Below the pieces are notes generated by a model. The model had not been told where the DNA came from, ran no database searches, and saw only the letters and a program-made list of their open reading frames with translations. From assembly GCA_002454335.1 (NCBI GenBank), contig DKIP01000048.1:1-45846 (forward strand): 45,846 nucleotides of DNA, read 5' to 3'. The stretch is from Cytophagaceae bacterium UBA6715 (GTDB lineage Bacteria; Bacteroidota; Bacteroidia; Cytophagales; Spirosomataceae). Below are positions 6,756 through 16,157 of this stretch, piece by piece (the first letter of the stretch is position 1; each line of letters opens with the position of its first letter). A program made the translations under genes and the position numbers.

Positions 6756-8096
6756 ATGAACATTTCACTCAATAAAGCAAGTGATTTACAAGGTCGTTTG
6801 ACTGTTGTTGTAACGGAGGCCGATTACAAAGAAAAAGTAGAGGCTAAATTGAAAGACTACCGTAAAAAGGCGTCAATCAAAGGTTTTCGTCCAGGTATGG
6901 TTCCTGCAACATTAATTAAGAAATTGTATGGTCAATCAGCCTTAGTGGATGAAATCAATCACGAATTAGGCCATGCGGTTAGTGATTACATCAAAGAAAA
7001 CAAATTAAACCTAGTAGGTGAGCCATTGCCAGCTGTGGAAGAGGCGGATTCAATCGACTGGGAAAAAGATACTGAATTTACTTTTCATTATGATCTAGGT
7101 TTTCACGGAGATTTCAGCGTGGATTTAGCTAAAATGAAAGCGATTCAATCGTATGAAATTAAGGCCGACAAGAAAGAAATCGATGAGACGATTGAAAATT
7201 TGAAGAAGCAATTTGGTGAGCAAACGCATCCTGAGTCAGTAGAAGACCGTGATTTAGTGTTTGGAACATTTACGCAAGGTGACTGGGTTGAGAAATCGGC
7301 TATCCCTATGCACGCGATTCAAGATAAATCTAAGAAAGTATTCATTGGCGCAAAGAAAGGGGATACCTTGAAATTTGCAATCGATAAAGTATTTGTTGAT
7401 GCGAAAGCTTTGGCATTAGCGACAGGAAAGAAAGAAGAAGAAGTTGCAGAATTGAAAGGTGAAGTTTCTTACGTAGTGGAAGACATTACTCGTCAAGTAC
7501 CTGCAGAATTAAACGTAGCGTTTTTTGACAAGGTTTTAGGGCCAGGAAAAGCGACAGATGAGAAATCATTTCGTGCTGAAGTTGAAAAGATTGTAGGTGA
7601 GAATTATGCACGCGAAGCGAAATATTTGTTGCGCATCGATGCTGAGAAAGCGATTTTAGAATCCGTGAAAATTGATTTGCCAGAAGAATTCTTACGTACT
7701 TGGTTGATTCGTATCAACGAAGGTAAATTCACCCCAGAGCAAATTGATCAAGATTTTGAGAACGTGAAGCGTGATATCCGTTGGAACTTAATCAAAAACG
7801 AAATCGCTGAGAAATTCGAAGTGAAAGTTGATTACCCAGAGGTAGTTGAGAAGGCTAAGGATATGGTTCGTCAGCAGTTTGGCGGATACTTATCTTCTGA
7901 CCAACCGGGCATCGAGGAGATGATCGAGAAAATTGCGATGGGTTATTTGAGTGATAAGTCGAAGGGAGATAACTTTATGAATTTGTACAATCAAGCATTC
8001 TCTGATAAAGTATCAAATGCGATTGTGGAAAATATTCCAAACAAAACAACTAAAATTGATGTTGAGAAATTTAAAGAAATCGCAGCGGCGCTTTAA
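6756..8096 (+). CDS. tig: Trigger factor, ribosome-associated chaperone
   Basis: A 446-residue trigger factor. It docks at the ribosomal exit tunnel and shelters nascent chains. The N-terminal ribosome-binding signature GFRPGMVP is at residues 43-50, matching GFRxGxxP. The middle PPIase-like region is degenerate in sequence, as is common in Bacteroidota, and the C-terminal part is helical and charged (arm domains). It is located just before clpP and clpX, the order seen in many bacteria, but has its own terminator and so is probably a separate unit. The start ATG lies 24 nt after the tRNA terminator's T run, and no recognisable -7 box was found in that short space. Confidence 0.96.
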   Translation: MNISLNKASDLQGRLTVVVTEADYKEKVEAKLKDYRKKASIKGFRPGMVPATLIKKLYGQSALVDEINHELGHAVSDYIKENKLNLVGEPLPAVEEADSIDWEKDTEFTFHYDLGFHGDFSVDLAKMKAIQSYEIKADKKEIDETIENLKKQFGEQTHPESVEDRDLVFGTFTQGDWVEKSAIPMHAIQDKSKKVFIGAKKGDTLKFAIDKVFVDAKALALATGKKEEEVAELKGEVSYVVEDITRQVPAELNVAFFDKVLGPGKATDEKSFRAEVEKIVGENYAREAKYLLRIDAEKAILESVKIDLPEEFLRTWLIRINEGKFTPEQIDQDFENVKRDIRWNLIKNEIAEKFEVKVDYPEVVEKAKDMVRQQFGGYLSSDQPGIEEMIEKIAMGYLSDKSKGDNFMNLYNQAFSDKVSNAIVENIPNKTTKIDVEKFKEIAAAL

Positions 8097-8120
8097 ATTT
8101 CGATTTGTCACAATATTTTT

Positions 8121-8147
8121 GAAAACCCCGCTCCTTGCGGGGTTTTC
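8121..8147 (+). terminator. Rho-independent terminator after tig
   Basis: GAAAACCCCG (8121-8130), a 7-nt loop, then CGGGGTTTTC (8138-8147): a perfect 10-bp stem 25 bp after the tig stop. The T run is inside the stem, so the U tract is short. Confidence 0.85.
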
Positions 8148-8174
8148 TGTGAACTAAGGTTCGTACATTTGTGT

Positions 8175-8208
8175 TTTGCGTATTTAATGCCAAAATATTT
8201 TAAATTTG
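8175..8208 (+). promoter_or_regulatory. Promoter of clpP-clpX
   Basis: TTTG at 8175-8178, a 22-nt spacer, then TAAATTTG at 8201-8208, an exact -7 element. The implied start near 8213 leaves a leader of about 16 nt before the ATG at 8229. Another exact -7 match at 8164-8171 lacks a -33 partner. Confidence 0.5.
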
Positions 8209-8228
8209 ATTTTTAAACATTGAATCCT

Positions 8229-8936
8229 ATGTATCCAAAAGAATTATCAGGAGAAGAGTTTCGTAAATATGCCGTACATCACCGTGGTCTTAATGGCTTG
8301 GCGGTTGATCAGTACATGAACCACATCGGGGATCGTCCGATGCACCAAATTGAAGACATGACACAATACATCATTGAGGAGCGCCCGATGCGTTTTGCTC
8401 AAATCGATGTATTCTCACGTTTGATCATGGACCGTATCATTTTCATGGGAGTTCCTGTGGATGATTACATGGCTAATATCATTGTGGCGCAATTGTTATT
8501 TATGGAATCTACGGATGCCAAAAAAGACATTGTCATGTATATCAATAGCCCGGGAGGATCGGTTTATGCGGGTTTGGGAATTTATGATACGATGAATTAC
8601 ATCCGGCCAGATGTAGCCACCGTTTGTACATCTTTGGCTGCTTCGATGGGTGCTGTGTTATTAGCAGGTGGCGCTGCGGGAAAGCGTTCTGCACTTGAGC
8701 ATGCACGTGTGATGATTCACCAACCATCTGGCGGTGCACAAGGTCAATCACGTGACATTGAAATTACAGCACGTGAAATCGTGAAGATTCGTGCAGAACT
8801 GTATGAAATTCTAGCTAAACACTCAGGCAAGTCTTTCGAAGATATTGAGCGTGATTCGGATCGTGACTATTGGATGAAAGCGGCTGAGGCTAAGGAATAC
8901 GGTCTGATTGATGAGATTTTAACCCGTACGGTATAA
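8229..8936 (+). CDS. clpP: ATP-dependent Clp protease, proteolytic subunit
   Basis: A 235-residue serine protease subunit that forms the ClpP barrel. The catalytic triad is visible: Ser139 in AASMGAV, His164 in MIHQPSGG and Asp213 in SDRDYWM. INSPGGSVYAG carries the substrate-binding segment. The N-terminal region (about 40 residues before the conserved core) is longer than in E. coli, as in other Bacteroidota. An in-frame TTG at 8220 would add three residues, but the ATG at 8229 is preferred. clpX starts 3 bp after the stop, so the two are co-transcribed and should form the ClpXP complex. Confidence 0.97.
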   Translation: MYPKELSGEEFRKYAVHHRGLNGLAVDQYMNHIGDRPMHQIEDMTQYIIEERPMRFAQIDVFSRLIMDRIIFMGVPVDDYMANIIVAQLLFMESTDAKKDIVMYINSPGGSVYAGLGIYDTMNYIRPDVATVCTSLAASMGAVLLAGGAAGKRSALEHARVMIHQPSGGAQGQSRDIEITAREIVKIRAELYEILAKHSGKSFEDIERDSDRDYWMKAAEAKEYGLIDEILTRTV

Positions 8937-8939
8937 TTC

Positions 8940-10196
8940 ATGGCGAGTAATAAAAAAGTTAGTTGTTCATTTTGTGGACGAAGTCAATCCGCTATCGAGA
9001 GTCAAAACGGTGGTCCATTGCTTTTTGGTATTGAAGGGGCTATTTGTGGATCCTGTATTCAAAATGGCTATGAAATCATACACGAAGCTGATGTGAAATC
9101 AGGTGATTCGACGTCTAAGCAGCAATTTGAATTGGTTAAACCCAAGGATTTAAAGGCATACTTAGATGAATATGTGATCGGGCAAGAAGAGGCAAAGCGT
9201 CATCTTTCAGTTGCTGTATATAATCATTACAAGCGTTTGATGCAGCCTGCATCCGTGGATGATGTGAAGATTGAAAAGTCTAATATCTTGATGGTTGGCG
9301 AAACAGGTACGGGTAAAACCTATTTAGCTCGAACATTGGCACAAAAATTACAAGTGCCCTTTTGTATTGCTGATGCCACGGTAATTACTGAGGCTGGTTA
9401 TGTGGGTGAGGATGTGGAAACCATTTTGACGCGTCTACTTCAAGCGGCGAATTACGATGTAGAGAAAGCGGAATGTGGGATTGTCTTCATCGATGAAATT
9501 GATAAAATTGCGCGTAAATCGGATAATCCTTCTATCACACGTGATGTGTCAGGGGAAGGTGTTCAACAAGCTTTATTGAAATTATTAGAAGGTTCGATTG
9601 TGAATGTACCGCCACAGGGTGGTCGGAAGCATCCGGATCAAAAAATGATCGCTGTTAACACAGAGAATATTTTATTTATCTGTGGAGGTGCTTTTGATGG
9701 CATTGATCGCCATATTTCAAAGCGTTTAAATGCGCGTCCGATTGGTTTTTCGGGTGATGATACATTCCATGATTCCTTTGAGAAAGATCAAATCATGAAA
9801 TATGTTTCGGCGCAAGATTTGAAGTCTTTTGGCTTAATTCCAGAATTATTAGGTCGATTGCCAGTGGTTACATTCTTGAATCCATTGGATGCGAAGGCTT
9901 TGTTGTCGATTTTGACAGAACCTAAGAATGCCTTGGTCAAACAGTACGAGAAATTGTTCTCGATGGAAGGTGTCACATTGCATTTTTCACCTGAGGCGTT
10001 AAGCTATATTGTAGAACAAGCGATGCAATATAAATTAGGTGCACGTGGCTTGCGCTCTATAATGGAGGCCATCATGACAGATGCGATGTTTGAAATTCCA
10101 TCGCAGACTGAAATAAAAGATTTTACCATTGATTTAGATTACGCCAAAGCAAAGTTTGAGCGTACTGTTTTCCACCAAATGAAAGTTGTCGCATAA
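8940..10196 (+). CDS. clpX: ClpX, ATPase and unfoldase subunit of ClpXP
   Basis: A 418-residue AAA+ unfoldase. The N-terminal zinc-binding domain has Cys9, Cys12, Cys36 and Cys39. Walker A GETGTGKT is at 120-127, pore loop GYVG at 153-156 and Walker B IVFIDEID at 181-188. The RKH loop is at 228-230 and the IGF loop that docks on ClpP is at 268-270 (RPIGFSG). The late LLGRLPVV segment carries the sensor/Arg-finger region. It recognises tagged substrates, unfolds them and feeds ClpP. It directly follows clpP by 3 bp. The downstream lipoprotein gene begins 1 bp after the stop. Confidence 0.98.
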   Translation: MASNKKVSCSFCGRSQSAIESQNGGPLLFGIEGAICGSCIQNGYEIIHEADVKSGDSTSKQQFELVKPKDLKAYLDEYVIGQEEAKRHLSVAVYNHYKRLMQPASVDDVKIEKSNILMVGETGTGKTYLARTLAQKLQVPFCIADATVITEAGYVGEDVETILTRLLQAANYDVEKAECGIVFIDEIDKIARKSDNPSITRDVSGEGVQQALLKLLEGSIVNVPPQGGRKHPDQKMIAVNTENILFICGGAFDGIDRHISKRLNARPIGFSGDDTFHDSFEKDQIMKYVSAQDLKSFGLIPELLGRLPVVTFLNPLDAKALLSILTEPKNALVKQYEKLFSMEGVTLHFSPEALSYIVEQAMQYKLGARGLRSIMEAIMTDAMFEIPSQTEIKDFTIDLDYAKAKFERTVFHQMKVVA

Positions 10197-10197
10197 T

Positions 10198-10713
10198 ATG
10201 AAAAGGATTGGAGTATTGATTATTCTAGCTGTTTTGGCTATCTCCTGCTCGAAAAAAGCTGTTGTCGCCGCATTCGCACCTGCGCCTGTATCGTCGGAGC
10301 CTGCAAAACCTCTTGTAAATGAAGCTGAAAAACAGCGTGTCATGAATGAGGTAGTTCCTAGCAACAATGTTCAACAACCAGCTCCCCATCATGTGCAACA
10401 AAATAGTATTGAGGCATCTTTGCCGGCAGTTTCCGCACCTGTTGCTCCCAAAGCACAAGGGGAATCCACGGCATGGCATATTGACCGAGTATTAGACCCT
10501 GCACCTGTCAAGACAAATATTCAAAAAGCATCCTTTAAAAAGTTTAAAGAAGCACCTCGTGGGGCACGTAACTGGGCTCCCCAATTGAAAATCGGTTTAA
10601 CCTTACTGGCTATTGGTGTAGTCTTAGCTGTTTTTGGATTAGGCTTTGTTGGTGGACTTGCTGCACTTATTGGTTTGTGCTTCACGATTGTAGGACTTTT
10701 GGTTACCTATTAG
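10198..10713 (+). CDS. Lipoprotein with two C-terminal hydrophobic helices, function unknown
   Basis: 171 residues from the ATG at 10198; a TTG four codons earlier would overlap clpX and is less likely. The N-terminus is a lipoprotein signal ending in LAISC, with Cys17 as the lipidation site. A disordered Pro/Ala/Val/Gln-rich stretch follows (residues 20-105), then a basic patch (KKFKEAPRGARN). Finally there are two glycine-rich hydrophobic segments (about residues 125-171) ending GLLVTY. A lipid anchor plus a C-terminal helical hairpin is an unusual combination. It lies between clpX and an alpha/beta hydrolase with 1-bp gaps on each side, so it is part of that transcription unit. I do not recognise the family. 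Confidence 0.7.
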   Translation: MKRIGVLIILAVLAISCSKKAVVAAFAPAPVSSEPAKPLVNEAEKQRVMNEVVPSNNVQQPAPHHVQQNSIEASLPAVSAPVAPKAQGESTAWHIDRVLDPAPVKTNIQKASFKKFKEAPRGARNWAPQLKIGLTLLAIGVVLAVFGLGFVGGLAALIGLCFTIVGLLVTY

Positions 10714-10714
10714 G

Positions 10715-11437
10715 ATGAGGCCATCGCTGGTTTTTTTACACGGTTTTGGCGAGGATGCTCGGATGTGGGATGATTTTATTCCGGGTCGGTTTTCTGATGC
10801 GACCATGCATATCCCTAATTATGCTGATTGGTCGGATTGCTTAAGCATCGCAGCGTATGCACAAAAAATCGAACAGAACCTTCCATATAACGAATCTTTC
10901 GTGCTAATTGGTCATTCCATGGGGGGCTATATTGCCTTAGAAATGGCCAAAAAATTTCCAGAACGAATTCAAGGTATTGTGATGTTGCATTCTACCCCGC
11001 TAGCTGATTCAACGGAGAAACAAGCCCAACGAGATAAAACGGCAACATTCATTCAAGAGCATGGTTCGGAAAGCTTCATCCGTTCTTTTGTTACGAATTT
11101 GTTTACGCCTGAATTCGTGGAATCTCATCGGAATTTGATGGAGAAATTGGCAGATCGCTATGTTTTCATTTCCCAAGCAGGCTTAATCGGAGCAACTTTG
11201 GCCATGAAAGTTCGAGCAGATTTGGTCGAATTTGTAAAATCCACCAATATCCCCATATTATTTGTGTTAGGTGAGAAAGATCCGTTGATTCCCTCAAATT
11301 CGATTGTGGAAATTTTGGCAGGGAAAGCCCAACATAAATACGTAATTTTAGCTGCTGTTGCGCATCAAGGTTGCTATGAGGCTCCGGAGGAAACGTATAT
11401 AGCGATTCATCAATTTATCAACGAGATTCATGCCTAA
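10715..11437 (+). CDS. Alpha/beta hydrolase
   Basis: A 240-residue single-domain alpha/beta-hydrolase. The oxyanion motif HGFGED is at 9-14. The nucleophile elbow GHSMGG is at 66-71 with Ser68, the acid is Asp189 in LGEKDPLIP, and the His is His217 in VAHQGCYEAPEE. There is no signal peptide, so it is cytoplasmic. It resembles the broad group of esterases, MenH-like and BioH-like enzymes, and the substrate cannot be assigned. The start is 1 bp after the preceding lipoprotein gene, and the end overlaps cmk by 8 bp, indicating coupled translation. Confidence 0.88.
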   Translation: MRPSLVFLHGFGEDARMWDDFIPGRFSDATMHIPNYADWSDCLSIAAYAQKIEQNLPYNESFVLIGHSMGGYIALEMAKKFPERIQGIVMLHSTPLADSTEKQAQRDKTATFIQEHGSESFIRSFVTNLFTPEFVESHRNLMEKLADRYVFISQAGLIGATLAMKVRADLVEFVKSTNIPILFVLGEKDPLIPSNSIVEILAGKAQHKYVILAAVAHQGCYEAPEETYIAIHQFINEIHA

Positions 11438-12116
11438 GATTATTGTGGCCCTTGATGGCTATTCTTCTTGTGGAAAAAGTACAACGGCCAAACGCGTAGC
11501 TGCCAAATTGCATTATGTATTTGTGGATACAGGCGCAATGTACCGGGCAGTAGCTTTGTATTTTCATCGGAATCAGGTTGATTTGGCCAACAAAGAAGCA
11601 GTGGCAGAAGCTTTGAAACATATAGACATTACGTTTGAGTTTAACCAACAACGACAAGCCTCAGATACCATTTTGAATGGGGAGAATGTGGAGGTTGAAA
11701 TCCGTAAAATGTATATTTCGGATATGGTTAGCCAAGTAGCAGCCATAACGATTGTCCGTAGAGCGATGGTAGCTCAGCAGCAACAGATGGGAAAGAAAAA
11801 AGGGATTGTGATGGATGGTCGTGATGTAGGCACTGTCGTTTTTCCGGATGCAGAAGTGAAAATCTTTATGACGGCGCAGCCGCATATCCGTGCACAACGC
11901 AGAAAATTGGAATTGTTGCAGAAAGGGGAGGACTTGCCGCTCGAAGATATCATTGAAAATTTACGTATGCGAGACGAAATTGATTCCAATCGAGAGGAAG
12001 GTCCATTAAAGCGTGCGGAGGATGCGATTGATTTGGATACCTCTTTCCGTAGCATGGACGAGCAGGTGGATTTTGTCTTAGCGCAAGTTGAACGTGTCAA
12101 GCGTGAAAACAAATAA
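11430..12116 (+). CDS. cmk: (d)CMP kinase
   Basis: A 228-residue cytidylate kinase that phosphorylates CMP and dCMP with ATP. The P-loop GYSSCGKST is at residues 10-18, followed by the substrate segment FVDTGAMYRAVALY. MDGRDVGTVVFPDA is the family's GRDIGT motif, and the LID-like RAQRRKLELLQKG and RDxxDSNREEGPLKRAEDA segments are also present. Length is normal. It overlaps the upstream hydrolase by 8 bp and the downstream FAD enzyme by about 14 bp. Confidence 0.97.
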   Translation: MPKIIVALDGYSSCGKSTTAKRVAAKLHYVFVDTGAMYRAVALYFHRNQVDLANKEAVAEALKHIDITFEFNQQRQASDTILNGENVEVEIRKMYISDMVSQVAAITIVRRAMVAQQQQMGKKKGIVMDGRDVGTVVFPDAEVKIFMTAQPHIRAQRRKLELLQKGEDLPLEDIIENLRMRDEIDSNREEGPLKRAEDAIDLDTSFRSMDEQVDFVLAQVERVKRENK

Positions 12117-13089
12117 ACCCTATTTACTGGTTGGGCAAGGAATCGCAGGAACTGTTCTCGCGCATCATTTTCTTCAGGCCAACATACCCTTTGAGATTTG
12201 GGATTCGCCCAAACATATTAATTCTTCCTATGCTGCTGGGGGTATATTCAATCCGGTGACGGGTCGTAAACTCGAAAAAACTTGGAAGGCTGAAACCTTA
12301 TTTGATTATCTATTTCCCTTTTATCAACAATTAGAGGCTACAGTAGGCAAGGCTTTCTTTTATCCCATGCCTTTGTTTCGTCCTTTTGCGAATGCAGAAA
12401 TGAGGCAATGGTTAATGGATCGAAAGCAGGAAATAAACCATGATTTTTTGGTTTGGACGGAAGAAGGAGTTTGGATAAAACAAGCTGGATGGGTTGATGC
12501 TGCTAGTTTATTGGAATCTTCAAAAACTTATTTTGCCAATTTAGGAATCTTTGCTGAACGAACATTTCAGGAAGAAGATACGGATCATTTTAAAGCCGTT
12601 ATTTATTGTGAGGGTTTTCATGCCACACAAAATCCAATTTGGAATAAATTGCCCTTCCTTCCTGCCAAAGGTGAATTAATTCGATTTCATTCGAATGAGC
12701 CATCCCGCGATCATATTTTAAATAAAAATGGATTTATCCTTCCCTTACCTGATGGTGCATTCAAGGTGGGTGCAACTTACCGATGGGATGAATTTACTCC
12801 ATTTCCTACAGCATCTTCCCGCGAAGAGCTTATTTCCAAATTATCGAGTATGGGAGTTTCTCACTATGAGCTCTTGGATACCTTTGTGGGAATTAGGCCA
12901 GCTACACAGGATCGCCGTCCATTTGTGGGGATGCTAACGGAAAACCTCGGGATATTTAATGGATTTGGTTCGAAAGGAGTATCCCTAAGTCCTTATTTTG
13001 CACGTTCCTTTGTGCAAGCAATCTTGGGGGAAAAAGAACTTGAACCTGAAGTTTCAATTCGTCGCTATTCGCATTTATTTTCAGTATAA
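12103..13089 (+). CDS. FAD-dependent oxidoreductase (DAO family)
   Basis: About 328 residues, using the GTG at 12103; in-frame TTG and GTG codons at 12088 and 12094 are alternatives. The N-terminal dinucleotide-binding motif VGQGIAG is at residues 10-16, immediately followed by a second strand ending FEIWD. SSYAAGGIFNPVTGRKLEKTW is the FAD-contact region of D-amino-acid-oxidase-like enzymes. A late GIRPATQDRRPFVG and FNGFGSKGVSLSPYFA form the C-terminal FAD loop. It probably oxidises an amine or amino acid in the cytoplasm; the substrate is unknown. It overlaps cmk, so it belongs to the same operon. Confidence 0.85.
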   Translation: MKTNKPYLLVGQGIAGTVLAHHFLQANIPFEIWDSPKHINSSYAAGGIFNPVTGRKLEKTWKAETLFDYLFPFYQQLEATVGKAFFYPMPLFRPFANAEMRQWLMDRKQEINHDFLVWTEEGVWIKQAGWVDAASLLESSKTYFANLGIFAERTFQEEDTDHFKAVIYCEGFHATQNPIWNKLPFLPAKGELIRFHSNEPSRDHILNKNGFILPLPDGAFKVGATYRWDEFTPFPTASSREELISKLSSMGVSHYELLDTFVGIRPATQDRRPFVGMLTENLGIFNGFGSKGVSLSPYFARSFVQAILGEKELEPEVSIRRYSHLFSV

Positions 13090-13124
13090 ATCCTTAAATT
13101 TGATTTTGTGTAAAATTGTATCGG

Positions 13125-16100
13125 ATGCGCTTGTTCCATTTGTTTTTATTGGGCTTTTTGGTATTCCTATTTATTCCGGAATCACATGCACAGGAATTTT
13201 ATCCGAGTCAGCGTGCTTGGGATAAAACACGTATCCAACATCAAAAATTTGCTTGGAAGTTTATAGCGAACCAAAATTTTGAGGTTTATTATTTTGGCAA
13301 AAATGAACCATTGGCAAGAACTACACTGCAAATTTTGGATACAGATTTTCAACGTATCACCAATTTGTTATCCTATACTCCTTATCAAAAGACTCGTGTA
13401 TTTGTCTATCCTTCAGGGAATGAGTTAGCACAATCTAACAGCGGGATTAGTTATGCAAATTCCCAAGAAGCTTCCGAAGAGAATCGTGCTAAATTTCGAA
13501 TTGAAATTGCTTATCAAAATCAATATCAGGATTATAAACTGAATTTATTGAAACAAGTTTCTCAAGTTTATTTACATGATATTTTGTTTGGAGGTAGCAT
13601 CAAGGACGCTCTACAAAACTCAATCTTGTTGTCTGTTCCCGAGTGGTTCACTTCAGGTCTTTCGGCTTACCTGGCTTCGGGTGAATCTGCACAGATGAAT
13701 CAATATATGTATCAAGTCGTAGTTGCCAACAAAGTAAGAAAGCCGGTTCTAGCGCGTGGAGTAGAGGCTGAATTGATTGGCCAATCGATTTGGTCTTATA
13801 TCGCTAAAACCTATGGAGCAAATCAGATTGGTAATATTGTGAATCTGACTCGTATTATTAGAAATGAACAATCCAGCATTTCCAGTACCCTCCGTAAACC
13901 CATAGCCAAATTTTTAAAAGAGTGGTTTGAGTTTTATGTGAGCGAAGCCAAGCAATATGATGTCAATGTGCAAGATGTTTCAAAAAAGACGCTTTTGAGT
14001 TTTGATTTAACGAAAGGGGAGCAATTGCGCGATATTCAATTGAGCCCAGATGGACAATGGTTTATTTATTTATTGGATGATTCAGGCCGTTTTCGTGTAC
14101 TATTAAAATCCTTGGCTGGCAATGTCGCTAAAGAGGTTTTTCGTACCGGCTTAAAAGATCCCTTACGGAATGAGGCAAGGGTGACACCTTTGGTACAATG
14201 GGCAAGGAATCAGGATTTATATATCATGGCTAATCATGAGGGGAAAAGCTTTCTTTATGTATTTCAATGGAATAAGCAATCCTTGAAACAGGTAAGTAAA
14301 CGGAATTTAGGTGATATACGTTTTTTGGATTTTGAATTGAATTCAAATGCCCAACGGATGTTGGTTCGTTCGTTTAAACTTGGCCAGGTGGATGTAGGGA
14401 TTTATGATCTTCGTCGGAACCGACTGACTTCCATCACGCAAGATACGAATCAGGAATCTGAAGCACATTGGTGGGGGAATGAGGGTGATCTTGTTTACTT
14501 GACCGATCGAATTTCTGATAGTACCTACCTGAAGGAAAAGGGGATGCTTGTCATGAAGCATTGGCGTGCTGAGGATCCTGCTAATCCCAAAGAATTATTT
14601 ATGCACAAGGGGATGATTCGAAATGTCCGGCCTGTTGCCGATTCGTTGATTTACTTTCTCAATGAAAATTCCACGGGAAATGAACTAGTTTCCTACCATG
14701 TTAATGATCAAAAACTATATCAAACGGTCATCAAATCGGGTGATTGGTCATCATTCCGATGGGAGAAGGATCAGCTTTTAGTTCAAAATAGGACGATGCT
14801 AACGGATTTAGTTCAAATGTACGATGTAAATTCTTTGGCAAAAATTCCAAGCTATTTATGGTATCCCATGTTGCCAGATACGGCGGCTGTATTGGCGTCA
14901 AACATTGTAAATGATGAAAACAAGCGCGTTTCAGATGTCCGTAAATTGCGTATTGAAAGACAGCAAGCATTGCGGTTGCGGAAAGATTCGAACCGATTAT
15001 TGGGTCCATTGGATTATCAAAATTCCTTTGTCCTTAATGGTTCCGAAGGAACTTTTCAAATTGATCCGATTCGAGGGCTGGGCTACAGTATGGATGTGAA
15101 AATGAATGATTTGTTGGAAAACCATTTGTTTAAAGTGGGAGCTTATGTTTCAGCCAATATCAAGAATGTAGATGTATGGGGGGAATATAATTACTTAGCT
15201 AATAAGGTCGATTGGACATTGCGGGTGGATAGAAAGATTTTAGATCAAGAAACGGAAGTACTTTCACAAAAAATTCGTTACAACCGTGTAGAGTTAAAAG
15301 CCGTGTATCCTTTTACTCTGTTAAGTAAAATGAGTATCTCAGGTATGTTTACGAATAACCGTGCGATAGATCAATACAATTTGAGTACACCTGAAAATGT
15401 GTCATCCTATCTAGGTGGTCGTTTGGCCTATACCTTTGATAATACGGTTCATGTCGCTGAGAATTTACAAACAGGATTTCGCCTATTTACAGGCATTGAG
15501 GTTCAGAAATCATTCCAACAGACTTCGTTTACCCGCATTACATGGGATGCACGTAGGTACTTAAAAATATCTAATAGTTTATTTATAGCAACGCGCGTTT
15601 CTGGTTCTCAAGCTGTGGGAAATGCAGCCACGCAAACTTTATTGGGTGGAATGGATAACTGGCTGTTTATCGACCGTGAAATACGAAATAAAGAAAATCC
15701 TTTGGGAACAGCTGGGATAGCACAGCGGGATGTATTTATGAGTGATTTCGCTACCTCATTGCGTGGATTTAGAATGAATAAATTATCCGGTAATAGTCAT
15801 TTATTGCTCAATGTGGAATTGCGAATGCCTTTGAAATCACTGTTGGGGCCTAGTTATTCCAAGTCACAATTGTTAAATACCTTCCAATTACTCGGCTTTT
15901 TTGATATGGGAAGTGCTTGGACAGGTGCAACTCCTTTTTCTCGGTCAAATGGCTTTAATACGAATGTTTACGGTGGGAACACGAATCCATTCCAAGCTAC
16001 TGTTACAGATTTTCGAAACCCCTTTTTGTTTGGTTATGGCTTAGGAGCACGAGCCAATGTTGTAGGTTATTTTGTCAAGTTGGATTATGCCTACGGGATA

Positions 16101-16157
16101 GAGAACGACGAGATAAAATCGCCTATCACTTATTTAACCTTAGGACATGACTTTTAG
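13125..16157 (+). CDS. Large outer-membrane protein with propeller and beta-barrel regions
   Basis: 1010 residues from the ATG at 13125 (a TTG three codons earlier is possible). The signal peptide ends at SHAQ (about residue 23). Residues 30-300 resemble a peptidase-MA/gluzincin-like region: VPEWFTSGLSAYL stands where family members have a W-x-x-E-G-x-A-x-Y pattern, but the Glu is replaced and no HExxH is present, so it looks inactive. Next come WD40/PD40-like propeller repeats (LSPDGQWFIYLL and similar), then a C-terminal region of alternating beta-strands ending in Phe (YLTLGHDF), typical of a barrel inserted by the BAM machinery. The 3' end overlaps the CotH gene by 11 bp. The role is unknown; a surface-assembly or secretion-accessory role is inference. 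Confidence 0.78.
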   Translation: MRLFHLFLLGFLVFLFIPESHAQEFYPSQRAWDKTRIQHQKFAWKFIANQNFEVYYFGKNEPLARTTLQILDTDFQRITNLLSYTPYQKTRVFVYPSGNELAQSNSGISYANSQEASEENRAKFRIEIAYQNQYQDYKLNLLKQVSQVYLHDILFGGSIKDALQNSILLSVPEWFTSGLSAYLASGESAQMNQYMYQVVVANKVRKPVLARGVEAELIGQSIWSYIAKTYGANQIGNIVNLTRIIRNEQSSISSTLRKPIAKFLKEWFEFYVSEAKQYDVNVQDVSKKTLLSFDLTKGEQLRDIQLSPDGQWFIYLLDDSGRFRVLLKSLAGNVAKEVFRTGLKDPLRNEARVTPLVQWARNQDLYIMANHEGKSFLYVFQWNKQSLKQVSKRNLGDIRFLDFELNSNAQRMLVRSFKLGQVDVGIYDLRRNRLTSITQDTNQESEAHWWGNEGDLVYLTDRISDSTYLKEKGMLVMKHWRAEDPANPKELFMHKGMIRNVRPVADSLIYFLNENSTGNELVSYHVNDQKLYQTVIKSGDWSSFRWEKDQLLVQNRTMLTDLVQMYDVNSLAKIPSYLWYPMLPDTAAVLASNIVNDENKRVSDVRKLRIERQQALRLRKDSNRLLGPLDYQNSFVLNGSEGTFQIDPIRGLGYSMDVKMNDLLENHLFKVGAYVSANIKNVDVWGEYNYLANKVDWTLRVDRKILDQETEVLSQKIRYNRVELKAVYPFTLLSKMSISGMFTNNRAIDQYNLSTPENVSSYLGGRLAYTFDNTVHVAENLQTGFRLFTGIEVQKSFQQTSFTRITWDARRYLKISNSLFIATRVSGSQAVGNAATQTLLGGMDNWLFIDREIRNKENPLGTAGIAQRDVFMSDFATSLRGFRMNKLSGNSHLLLNVELRMPLKSLLGPSYSKSQLLNTFQLLGFFDMGSAWTGATPFSRSNGFNTNVYGGNTNPFQATVTDFRNPFLFGYGLGARANVVGYFVKLDYAYGIENDEIKSPITYLTLGHDF

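Noticed and set aside
8164..8171. Second exact -7 element (TACATTTG) upstream of clpP
   Set aside because: No TTG lies 17-23 nt upstream. The element at 8201-8208 has a -33 partner and a better distance to the ATG.
13095..13102. TAAATTTG -7 match upstream of the 1010-aa outer-membrane protein gene
   Set aside because: No -33 TTG at 17-23 nt. The short AT-rich gap can give such a match by chance, so it is not listed as a promoter.
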